From contig JADJOD010000050.1 of the NCBI GenBank assembly GCA_016713985.1, forward strand, positions 1-64,000: a DNA stretch of 64,000 nucleotides, given 5' to 3'. The position numbers were made by a program, and so were the translations under genes. The stretch is from Lewinellaceae bacterium (GTDB lineage: Bacteria; Bacteroidota; Bacteroidia; Chitinophagales; Saprospiraceae). Under the pieces are notes generated by a model. The model saw only the letters and a program-made list of their open reading frames with translations. It did no database searches and was not told where the DNA came from. Of this stretch, positions 9,033 to 17,329 are shown one piece after another; position 1 is the stretch's first letter, and the number at the start of each line of letters is the position of its first letter.

Positions 9033-10034
9033 ATGGAAAGCGAAATCATCCTTTTCCAATCCGAAGACGGTCAGACCAAAGTAGAAGTCCGAATGGACGG
9101 CGAGACGGTTTGGCTTACGCTGAATCAATTGGCAGAACTGTTTCAACGCGACAAGTCGGTAATTTCCAGACATATCAAATCCATTTTCGAAGAAGGTGAA
9201 TTACCGTTGCAGGGAACTGTTGCAAAAAATGCAACAGTTCAAAACGAAGGCGCGCGCGAAGTGGTGCGAGAGATAGATTACTACAACCTCGACCTGATTA
9301 TTTCCGTCGGCTACCGGGTAAACTCCCACCGGGGCACACAGTTCCGTATTTGGGCAACGCAGCGATTACGCGAATACATTATTAAAGGCTTTACCCTCGA
9401 TGACGAACGCCTGAAACGCGCCGGGCAAATGAACTACTTTGATGAACTGTTGGCCCGCATCCGGGACATTCGCAGTTCCGAAAAGGTATTTTATCAAAAG
9501 GTCAAAGACATTTATGCCACCAGCATAGATTACGCCGAGAACAGTCAAACAACCCAGGAGTTTTTCAAGATCGTACAAAACAAACTGCTCTGGGCTGTGA
9601 GCCGACAGACTGCCGCTGAAATCATTGTTGCAAGGGCAAAAGCCGAAAACCCGAATATGGGTTTGACAACCTGGGCTGGCGCCAAGGTTAGGAAAGGTGA
9701 TGTGACTATTGCCAAAAACTACCTGAACGAGGATGAAATAACCGCCCTGAATCTTTTAGTGGAACAATACCTTGCCTTCGCCGAAGCGCAGGCCCAACAG
9801 CGCAAGCCGATGTACATGAAGGATTGGGTAAAAAAACTAAATGACATTCTGGTGATCAATGAACGGTCTGTTTTGGAGCACGCAGGGCGCATCACCAGAC
9901 AGTTGGCCGAAGAATTGGCGGAGCAGGAATATGAAAAATTCAGGTTGGAGCAGCAGCGATTGGAAAAGGTAGAAGGTTTGAAAGAATTGGAAGCGAACTG
10001 GAAAAAAATAGAGGGCGGGAAGAAGAAAAAATGA
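9033..10034 (+). CDS. RhuM family protein
   Basis: 333 residues, full length for the RhuM virulence-protein family. An N-terminal DNA-binding-like region (VWLTLNQLAELFQRD, SVISRHIK, residues 19-50) is followed by YYNLDLIISVGYRVNS and RGTQFRIWATQRLREYIIKG, the family's most conserved blocks. The C-terminal half (SIDYAENSQTTQEFFKIVQNK onward) ends in a Lys/Glu-rich coiled coil. The function is unproven; rhuM genes are often accessory passengers in restriction-modification loci and islands, which fits the context here. A truncated copy lies just upstream. Confidence 0.9.
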   Translation: MESEIILFQSEDGQTKVEVRMDGETVWLTLNQLAELFQRDKSVISRHIKSIFEEGELPLQGTVAKNATVQNEGAREVVREIDYYNLDLIISVGYRVNSHRGTQFRIWATQRLREYIIKGFTLDDERLKRAGQMNYFDELLARIRDIRSSEKVFYQKVKDIYATSIDYAENSQTTQEFFKIVQNKLLWAVSRQTAAEIIVARAKAENPNMGLTTWAGAKVRKGDVTIAKNYLNEDEITALNLLVEQYLAFAEAQAQQRKPMYMKDWVKKLNDILVINERSVLEHAGRITRQLAEELAEQEYEKFRLEQQRLEKVEGLKELEANWKKIEGGKKKK

Positions 10035-10265
10035 CTTTACCTGGTCATATACATAACCTGTTCCCAATTTTCCCAAACGAGTTCAATCTGTTTCCCCGTT
10101 CGTTTAGAGCCGATGACAACTCGTTATGTAAAACGGAGAGTGCGTTCGTTTCCGAACCGAATCAGTTTGGTTTTTTACAGGGGTAGGTATCAAAAAAACA
10201 AACTGCCTGTCTGTTTACCTCAATGAATGCTGAAAAAAGGAGAGCCGGGCCGGTTTTTTCTACAA

Positions 10266-10769
10266 TCAGTTCTTATTTGCAGACAACGGTGTCTCCGAAT
10301 TGGCGGCACCGCCTCCTTGTCCTTCAAATCGTTTCTTTAAATCATCGTACACACTCTTCGCTCCCTGTACCCCACCCTTCGCGGAAGCGGCAATAAATTT
10401 ATATCCCGTCAGTGCGGACACATACGCCTCCGAACCCGCTATGATCTGGGTATCACGAAGAGATTCTGTCACCTGGTTGGACAATTTTACGATCTCATCC
10501 AACTGGTCGTATAAAGTCAAATCGGTACGTATCTCTTTAACATCAAGGTAAAGTGGAAAAATATCGGGGTTGCTACTGATCGCCGCAATCGCCGATTCCG
10601 TAAAACTCCGGTTCACGGTGCTGATTTTGGCGAGTGATTTTCGCTCATCTTTGGTCAGACCGACAAGAAAAGGAAGGGTTTCGCGGACTTTTAACAGGGC
10701 TGCTTTTGTTTCTGCAATTTGTTCCGGTGTAAGCGTTGCAGATACCCGGTTTGCAAGGATGTTTGCCAT
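10266..10769 (-). CDS. Hypothetical cytoplasmic protein, mostly helical
   Basis: 167 residues with no signal peptide or membrane segment. The sequence is helical (TPEQIAETKAALLKVRETLPFL), with a run of repeated-helix appearance and a Gly/Ala-rich, disordered end (FEGQGGGAANSETPLSANKN). It is the only minus-strand gene in the 8.5-21.8 kb island and sits alone between rhuM and hsdM. I do not recognise a family. The ATG at 10769 is supported by lack of coding signal upstream. About 270 bases between it and hsdM hold the divergent promoters. Confidence 0.65.
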   Translation of the reverse strand: MANILANRVSATLTPEQIAETKAALLKVRETLPFLVGLTKDERKSLAKISTVNRSFTESAIAAISSNPDIFPLYLDVKEIRTDLTLYDQLDEIVKLSNQVTESLRDTQIIAGSEAYVSALTGYKFIAASAKGGVQGAKSVYDDLKKRFEGQGGGAANSETPLSANKN

Positions 10770-11041
10770 AGTATGGTAAATGGTTTTTGTGATGAAAATG
10801 AAGTGTGATTAGATCGGCCGGCTCTCCGATAAGACAAAAGTAAAAATGCAGGAATAAAATACAAATAGTTTGGTATGTTTTTTACCAAAAAATGGCAGTT
10901 CGTGCCCGTAAGTATCCGCGATTTGTCACTTGCTATTCAGTTTTCCGGAAAAACCGGCTACCGGATTTCGGTTAGGTTGAAAAATACTTAAACTTGCCTC
11001 AGAAATACCAATGGGAATTGAAACAAGACGCTTCACAAAAA

Positions 11042-12667
11042 ATGACCGAAACCCACGAACTCGAACGAACCCTCTGGGCTGCTGCCGATAAACTCCGCTC
11101 CAACATGGACGCTGCCGAATATAAGCACGTCGTGTTGGGACTGATCTTCCTGAAATACATTTCTGATGCCTTTGACGAACTCTACCAGCGCCTGCAAGCG
11201 AAGGTGTCAGAAGGCTATGACCCGGAAGACAAAGACGAATACCTCGCTGAGAATGTGTTTTGGGTGCCCCAGGATGCCCGCTGGCCCGCCATTCAAGCCA
11301 AAGCAAAAGACCCCAGCATCGGTAAGATCATTGATGATGCGATGGACTTAATCGAGCGCGACAATGCCTCCCTCAAAGGCGTCTTGCCCAAAGAATACGC
11401 CCGACCCGATCTGGATAAAACCAAATCGGGTGAACTGGTGGACATGATCTCCACCATCGGATTCAACAAACCCGGCCACAGCAGCAAAGACCTGCTCGGC
11501 AAAGTGTACGAGTATTTCCTCGGCCAGTTTGCCGATGCTGAAGGCAAAAAAGGTGGACAGTTCTACACCCCGGAAAGCATTGTGCGCTTGCTGGTGGAAA
11601 TGCTCGAACCCTACAGAGGCCGCATTTACGACGGCTGCTGCTGGCTCAGGGGGCATGTTTGTACAATCAGAAAAATTCCTCGAATCCCACGGTGGCAAGC
11701 GGGACGCCATCAGCATCTACGGGCAGGAAAGCAACCCAACCACTTTGCGTCTTTGCAAAATGAACCTCGCCATCCGGGGCATTGCGCACAACATCCAATT
11801 GGGCGACACCTTCCACCAAGACAAACACCCCACACTGAAAGCCGACTACATCATTGCCAATCCACCCTTCAACATCAGTGATTGGGGCGGCGAACACTTG
11901 CGCAGCGACGACCGCTGGAAATACGGCATGCCGCCCACCGGCAATGCCAACTACGCCTGGCTGCAACATTTTATCTGGAAACTTTCTCCCACGGGGACGG
12001 CAGGCATCGTACTGGCCAACGGCTCGATGACCTCCAACAGCGGCGGCGAAGGCGAAATACGTAAGAATCTCATCGAAGCCGGGTTGATTGATTGTATGGT
12101 TGCGTTGCCTTCCCAGTTGTTCTACAATACCATGATTCCGGCCTGCCTATGGTTCCTGGCGCGGGATCGCAGCAATCACAAGTTCAGGGATAGACGGGAT
12201 GAAATTCTTTTCATTGACGCCCGAAAATGGGCAGTATGATCAGCCGCCGACACCGGGAATTAACAGAAGCGGATATTTTGAAAATATCCGGCACCTACCA
12301 CGCCTGGCGCTCAAAAAGTGATGGGCTGACTGCCAGTCAGCCCATCACTACCGCTTTGCCCTATGAAAACCTAAAAGGCTTCTGCCACGCTGCCACCCTC
12401 GACGAAGTGCGTACCAACAATTATGTGCTCACCCCCGGGCGTTATGTGGGGGCTGAGGATTTGGAAGATGATGGTGTGCCGTTTGAGGAAAAAATGCGGG
12501 AACTGACGGGTACGTTGGCAGGGCAATTCGCTGAAAGTGCACGGTTGGAACAAGACATCAGGGAAAAATTGTTATCCATCGGTTTTAATCTATGGCGATT
12601 ATGCATACCATACAACCGCTTCCGCCACCTGTCGATCTGGAAACCAAATAGGTATTACGAAACGTAG
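11042..12667 (+). pseudogene. hsdM: Type I restriction-modification DNA methyltransferase HsdM, frameshifted twice
   Basis: The start MTETHELERTLWAAADKL at 11042 is the standard HsdM beginning. HsdM methylates adenine and forms M2S and R2M2S complexes. Frame 2 runs to about 11645, where one extra base interrupts motif I. It would read DxCC-GSGGMF, and the usual Pro of DPxxGSGG is Gly here. The next frame carries motif IV NPPF (near 11868) and ends at 12239. A missing A in CGAAAATGGG at about 12222 moves it back to frame 2 (MGSMISRRHRELTEADI). The HsdM-like sequence stops near 12590 (about 515 residues, normal); the rest overlaps the next gene. Intact if both shifts are sequencing errors. Confidence 0.85.
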
Positions 12668-13677
12668 CCGCTGCACGTCGTTATTTGGCAGAATTGAAAG
12701 GCGTAGCCGCTACTATTCCCAATGAAAACATACTGATCAACACCCTCGTTTTACAGGAAGCAAAGGATAGTTCGGCCATTGAGAATATTATTACCACGAA
12801 TGATGAATTGTTCCGTGCCGAACTCTTCGAGGAATTCGCAGGCCCCGCCCAAAAAGAGGTTCAGAACTATGCCCGGGCACTTCGGTATGGGTTTGCAGAA
12901 GCGCGCCGGCATGGCCTGCTGACCAATCATCTCATCCTCGAAATTCAGGAGATACTCGAATCCAATCGGGCCGGTTTCCGCAGATTGCCCGGCACTACTA
13001 TTCAGAACCAGCAAACCGGCGAAGTTGTACATACGCCGCCGCAGGATTACGACACTATAGTGCGTTTGATGACCAATCTTGAAAAAATCATCAACGATGA
13101 TGAATCATGGCCCGTCGATTGGCTGATCAAGATGGCCGTTTTGCATGTTCAATTTGAGAGCATACACCCTTTTTATGACGGTAACGGGCGTACCGGCCGT
13201 ATACTCAACATCCTTTATCTCGTCAACAAAGACCTGCTGCGCTTGCCCATTCTTTATCTGAGCCGCTACATCATCCGCACGAAAAGCGATTATTACCGTC
13301 TATTGCAGCGCGTACGCGACCACGAGGACTGGGAAGCCTGGGTGCTTTATATGCTGGATGGTGTGGAACAAACCGCCCGCGAAACCATCGTGACCATCAA
13401 CCAAATTAAAACCCTGATGCTGGACTACAAACACCGTATCCGCGACCAATTCCCGAAAATGTACAGCCAGGACTTGCTGAACAACCTGTTTCGGCACCCC
13501 TATACCAAGATTGAGTTTGTGATGAAAGATTTGCAGGTGAGCCGCCCTACGGCCAGCAATTACTTGAGCAAGTTGTCGCAAAGCGGTTTTTTGAAAACAC
13601 AAACGCGGGGTCAGCAACTATTATATCAACCGGCCCCTGCTCGAAATTTTTATCCCCAAACACTGACCCTTATGTAA
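12592..13677 (+). pseudogene. Fic family protein (AMP-transferase type) with in-frame TAG
   Basis: Reading from ATG 12592 gives a normal Fic N-terminus (TIQPLPPPVDLETK) followed by TAG at 12649-12651 and then continuous frame to 13677 (361 codons in all). The Fic motif HPFYDGNGRTGR, which transfers AMP or similar groups to protein hydroxyls, is intact. The N-terminal SSAIEN fits the class II inhibitory (S/T)xxxE(G/N) helix. A C-terminal winged-helix-like part has DLQVSRPTASNYLSKL. TTG at 12685 could restart translation. It overlaps the end of hsdM; Fic genes are common passengers in type I loci. Confidence 0.85.
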
Positions 13678-13709
13678 ACATATCGCTAAAAACCTTACAG
13701 ATGCTTCCT

Positions 13710-13744
13710 CTTATGTAAAGATTTTGGCGATTTCTTTACATAAG
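13710..13744. promoter_or_regulatory. Inverted repeat after the Fic gene (hairpin or operator)
   Basis: CTTATGTAAAGA and TCTTTACATAAG are exact 12-base arms separated by 11 bases. A further copy of TTATGTAAA overlaps the Fic stop codon near 13670. The AT-rich arms with no T-run favour a protein-binding site over a terminator, but either is possible. Confidence 0.45.
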
Positions 13745-13804
13745 AAATGAATCATAAATACTTTCTGCCCTTTTTAAAACACGATCATCAACCTGCCTGG
13801 CATT

Positions 13805-13906
13805 ATGCAAGTACACGAACCCGCTTTATTTGACCTGACAACCTGTAGGCGCTTGAAAACGCTGATCCGGGGGAAATTGATGGAGGTGGGGTATGAATCG
13901 GCATAG
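13805..13906 (+). CDS. Short ORF between fic and hsdS, possibly a gene remnant
   Basis: 33 codons (MQVHEPALFDLTTCRRLKTL and on to GYESA), stop overlapping the hsdS start by 14 bases. The Leu/Lys/Arg-rich second half looks like the end of a real gene, but I recognise no family. It may be a relic of a longer reading frame lost from this decayed stretch. Confidence 0.3.
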   Translation: MQVHEPALFDLTTCRRLKTLIRGKLMEVGYESA

Positions 13907-15099
13907 TCAGGTTGTAAAAATCCGTGAGTTGGAGACAGTGATTACTGGAAAACACCTTCAAGTAGCAACCCTTGAGTATTTTGGGCGTGAAATTCCAGTG
14001 GGTTACACCAACTGATTTTGGCCCTATTTGAAGAACAAATTCAATTCATCCAGATACTTGTCAAAAAATGGGGCGAATCTATTGGCCACAAAGTAATACC
14101 TCCGAAAACTCAATTCTTGTGGAGCCTATCGGTTCTGACAATGGGTCAAAGTGGTCATGATTGAAGAATACAATGCGTAACCAATCAACAAATAAATTCA
14201 ATAATCCCTGATACTCAAATAGTAGATTCAGACTTTTTGTACTACAAAATTGTAAGTTTATATGATTTGTTAAAAAACATGTCTACCGGAGGGTCAACTA
14301 TGCCCATTGTGAATAAATCATCTTTTGAAAATATTGAAATATCACTCCCTCCTCTCCCTACCCAACGCCGCATCGCCGCCATCCTCACCGCCTTGGATGA
14401 CAAAATCGAACTCAACCGCCGGATGAACGAGACGCTGGAAGGGATAGCGCAGGCGGTTTGGGGGGAGTGGTTTGGGAAGATGGAGTGGGGAGGTGGAATT
14501 TAATGGAGGGTAAGTTGGAAGAACACCACGGGTTTAAAAGGTCGCCCAAAGTAAAGGAGAGGGCTTGGTTGGTCAAGCGAAATGAAAGAATTGCCGCAAA
14601 ATGTCATTTGTATATCGGTCCTTGTGGAAGAAGCCTTCACAAGTGGTTCTAGGGATCAAATATTATTCATAGCACGGAATACGCCTTTTTTGAAAATGGC
14701 AAAACCCGGTGAATCAATCTTTTCAAATACCGAGGCAAAGGCATTTTATCAATTGAGTTCGCGGTTGTTATGCCAAAGAGGTTTGGTAGGGAATCTGTTC
14801 TCACCACATTTATCGAGTTGCTAACCGCGAAGAAAATTTGAGCGCAGTTTGCGATCATTTAATGATGCATGGCAGTCTCAGAGAACAAATGTGGCTTTCA
14901 AATGGCAAGCTTAAACCTGCTCAAATTGATGGTCTTGCCAAATCTTATCTCCCTCCCAAAAAGCTGGTTCAGGTTTTCGGAATTGGCTGAAAATGTTTGG
15001 GTAAACAATAAATGAAAATGCAATCAAGAATCCCGCACCCTCACTGCCTTGCGTGACGCCTTGCTCCCTCGGCTGATGCGCGGGGAGGTGAACGTCTGA
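13893..15099 (+). pseudogene. hsdS: Type I specificity subunit HsdS, heavily disrupted
   Basis: HsdS recognises the DNA target through two target-recognition domains. Recognisable pieces occur in three frames: VVKIRELETVITGKHLQ and EYFGREIP (start near 13893); WVTPTDFGP near 13998; SILVEPIGSDNGSKWS near 14110; the conserved central block LPPLPTQRRIAAILTALDDK at 14343; and the usual end TLTALRDALLPRLMRGEVNV at 15039-15099. At least four frameshifts or stops interrupt the gene, including inside both recognition domains. Unlike the single-base lesions elsewhere in the window, this amount of damage points to real decay, which would leave the restriction system without specificity. Confidence 0.8.
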
Positions 15100-15112
15100 A
15101 TAAGAAAATTTG

Positions 15113-15120
15113 TAAGTTTG
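15113..15120 (+). promoter_or_regulatory. Candidate Bacteroidota -7 element before the AlbA_2 gene
   Basis: TAAGTTTG matches the TAnnTTTG consensus and lies 16 bases before the ATG at 15137. A -33 TTTG at standard spacing is not seen. If real, it would give the AlbA_2, ParA and HsdR genes a promoter independent of the broken hsdM/hsdS. Confidence 0.35.
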
Positions 15121-15136
15121 CAAAAAGTAAATCATC

Positions 15137-16327
15137 ATGATTACAAAGGAGCAATTGGACGATTTGATTAAAAACACTGAATCAGATCGGGTCGAAAAAA
15201 CAATCTCAATCAGAGATTATGATAAATTTGCGGAGGCTATTTGCGCGTTCTCTAACGACATGTCAAACCATAGAATGCCCGGTTATTTATTAATTGGCGT
15301 CAGAAATGACAACACGGTGGCAGGCATGAATATTTCAGATGAAGATTTACAGTACCTGGCATCCTTGAGATCTGATGGACATATTTTACCTCAACCAGCC
15401 ATTTCAGTTGAGAAAGTATCCCTTGCAGGTGGCGAAGTTGCCGTTGTTACAGTCCAACCATCCGATTTACCGCCTGTACGATACAAGGGTAAACCTTTCA
15501 TACGGGTTGGGCCAAGAAAAGCAATTGCAAATGAGCAAGAAGAACGTATGTTGTCGGAGCGGCGTGCGGTTACGGCCCGATCATTCGATACCATTCCTTG
15601 CTCGGATGCCGCGTTAAAGGATTTATCTATTCCATTATTTGAAGCTTACCGGCAACAGGCCGTTGATTCCGAGATAATTGCTGCAAACCATAGAGATATT
15701 GAGCTACAGTTAGCATCTCTACGTTTTTATAATACAAGCCAAAATTGCCCTACGAATGCAGGCATAATATTATTTGGAAAAAATCCGAGATATAATTTAC
15801 CAGGTAATTATGTTCAATTCCTGCGTTTTCCCGGCAACAGTATGACTGATGTTCCTATTGACCAAGCCGAAATATCCGGCGACCTTGGCACTATGATAAA
15901 AGAATTGGAATTGAGATTGAAAGTTATCAACACAACAGGGATTTCAAAGGTATCCGGCATGCAGGAGAAATTACATCCAGATTATCCTGAATGGGCAATA
16001 CGTGAGTTGTTAATGAATGCTATAATGCACCGGGATTACTCCTCCAATAGTCCAATAAAATTTTATGTATTTGATGACCGGATTGAAATACATAACCCAG
16101 GTGGATTGTATGGTGAAAGTAATACCGGAAATTTTCCTGATGTTAATGCCTATCGAAACCCCACCATCGCAGAGGCGTTGAAAACTTTGGGGTACGTAAA
16201 TCGATATGGTTATGGAGTAACACGAGCAAAGTCGCTTTTAAGTGCTAATGGAAACCCATCTCCTGAATTTAAAATTACTGAGCCTGGAACCTTCGCCGTT
16301 ATCATTCCTAAAAGGTCAACACCATGA
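15137..16327 (+). CDS. AlbA_2 (Schlafen-type) domain protein with C-terminal GHKL ATPase-like domain
   Basis: 396 residues. The N-terminal 130 residues match the AlbA_2/Schlafen nucleic-acid-binding domain (AEAICAFSNDM, GYLLIGVRND, RYKGKPFIRVGPRKA). The C-terminal half has the RecG-like HATPase_c_4 pattern: RELLMNAIMHRDY near residue 290, then IEIHNPGGL and RYGYGVTRAKSLL. Such proteins are often annotated as transcriptional regulators or ATP-dependent helicase-like. Codon use is clearly more AT-rich than that of hsdR. Its stop overlaps the ParA start by 4 bases, so the two are translationally coupled. The position between hsdS and hsdR suggests a defence or regulatory cargo module. Confidence 0.85.
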   Translation: MITKEQLDDLIKNTESDRVEKTISIRDYDKFAEAICAFSNDMSNHRMPGYLLIGVRNDNTVAGMNISDEDLQYLASLRSDGHILPQPAISVEKVSLAGGEVAVVTVQPSDLPPVRYKGKPFIRVGPRKAIANEQEERMLSERRAVTARSFDTIPCSDAALKDLSIPLFEAYRQQAVDSEIIAANHRDIELQLASLRFYNTSQNCPTNAGIILFGKNPRYNLPGNYVQFLRFPGNSMTDVPIDQAEISGDLGTMIKELELRLKVINTTGISKVSGMQEKLHPDYPEWAIRELLMNAIMHRDYSSNSPIKFYVFDDRIEIHNPGGLYGESNTGNFPDVNAYRNPTIAEALKTLGYVNRYGYGVTRAKSLLSANGNPSPEFKITEPGTFAVIIPKRSTP

Positions 16328-17316
16328 AAACAATTGCCTTTTTTAATAATAAAGGTGGGGTAGGCAAAACATCGTTGGTTTATCATCTTTCTTGGATGTT
16401 CTCCAACATGGGAAAGCGGGTAATAGCTGCAGACTTAGACCCACAAGCGAATCTGACCAGTATGTTTCTTGATAATCAGGAATTATTGACGCTTTGGGAA
16501 TCCGATTCGAGTCAATCAATTTATGATGCACTTGTACCGTTAATTGAAGGTGTTGGTGATATTGAGAACCCTTCAATCCATTCAATTGATCATTCCAATA
16601 AATTAGGCCTTCTGGCTGGAGATCTTTTCTTATCGCGGTTTGAAGACCAGTTATCAGAAAACTGGCCAAAATGTTTATCTGGTGATCCAAGAGCATTTCG
16701 GGTAATTTCAGCATTTTACAGATTATTATATCGTGGTGCTCAGGGAATGAATGCTGACTTAGTGCTTATTGATGTGGGGCCAAATCTAGGCGCTATAAAT
16801 CGAGCGGCACTAATTTCAGCCGATTATGTGGTTGTTCCGCTTGGTGCAGATTTATTTTCTCTCCAAGGACTGCAAAATCTGGGCCCCTCCTTAATAACTT
16901 GGAGAAAGGAATGGAAAAAACGGTTGGTGGAGTTGCCAGAAAGTTTGCAAAACGAACCTATGCCAAATGGGAGGATGCAACCAATTGGTTATGTTCTACT
17001 CCAACATGGAGCCCGTGAAAACCGCCCCGTTAAAGCATATGATAATTGGGCAATAAAAATACCTTCAACTTACATTCAATATGTGCTTAATAATCCTTCG
17101 ATTGAACGAGATCATTTGTTGATTGAGTCCGATCCAAATAATCTCGGCATGTTAAAGCATTATCGAAGTCTGATGCCATTGGCCATGGCAGCACGTAAGC
17201 CGATGTTTTATCTTAAACCTGCTGACGGTGCGATCGGGGCTCACGTCGAAGCCGTCAGGAGCTGTTTTGACGACTTCAAGCAATTAGCTGATAAAATTTT
17301 ACATCAAATAGAATAG
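16324..17316 (+). CDS. ParA-family ATPase
   Basis: 330 residues. The deviant Walker A motif KGGVGKTS occurs at residue 10, followed by DLDPQANLTSMF near 38 and LIDVGPNLGAINRAAL near 150, all typical of ParA/Soj ATPases. It differs from plasmid ParA in lacking an N-terminal helix-turn-helix, and no ParB partner follows. Family members use ATP-dependent dimerisation to place or sense DNA or complexes. It is coupled to the AlbA_2 gene (4-base overlap), AT-rich like it, and 13 bases before hsdR, so all three probably form one transcript. The role inside a restriction locus is unknown. Confidence 0.85.
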   Translation: MKTIAFFNNKGGVGKTSLVYHLSWMFSNMGKRVIAADLDPQANLTSMFLDNQELLTLWESDSSQSIYDALVPLIEGVGDIENPSIHSIDHSNKLGLLAGDLFLSRFEDQLSENWPKCLSGDPRAFRVISAFYRLLYRGAQGMNADLVLIDVGPNLGAINRAALISADYVVVPLGADLFSLQGLQNLGPSLITWRKEWKKRLVELPESLQNEPMPNGRMQPIGYVLLQHGARENRPVKAYDNWAIKIPSTYIQYVLNNPSIERDHLLIESDPNNLGMLKHYRSLMPLAMAARKPMFYLKPADGAIGAHVEAVRSCFDDFKQLADKILHQIE

Positions 17317-17329
17317 TAACTCTATTTAC

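Noticed and set aside
11529..12239. A separate second methyltransferase gene
   Set aside because: It is the middle part of HsdM in another frame; the join motif GSGGMF and the length fit one protein of about 515 residues.
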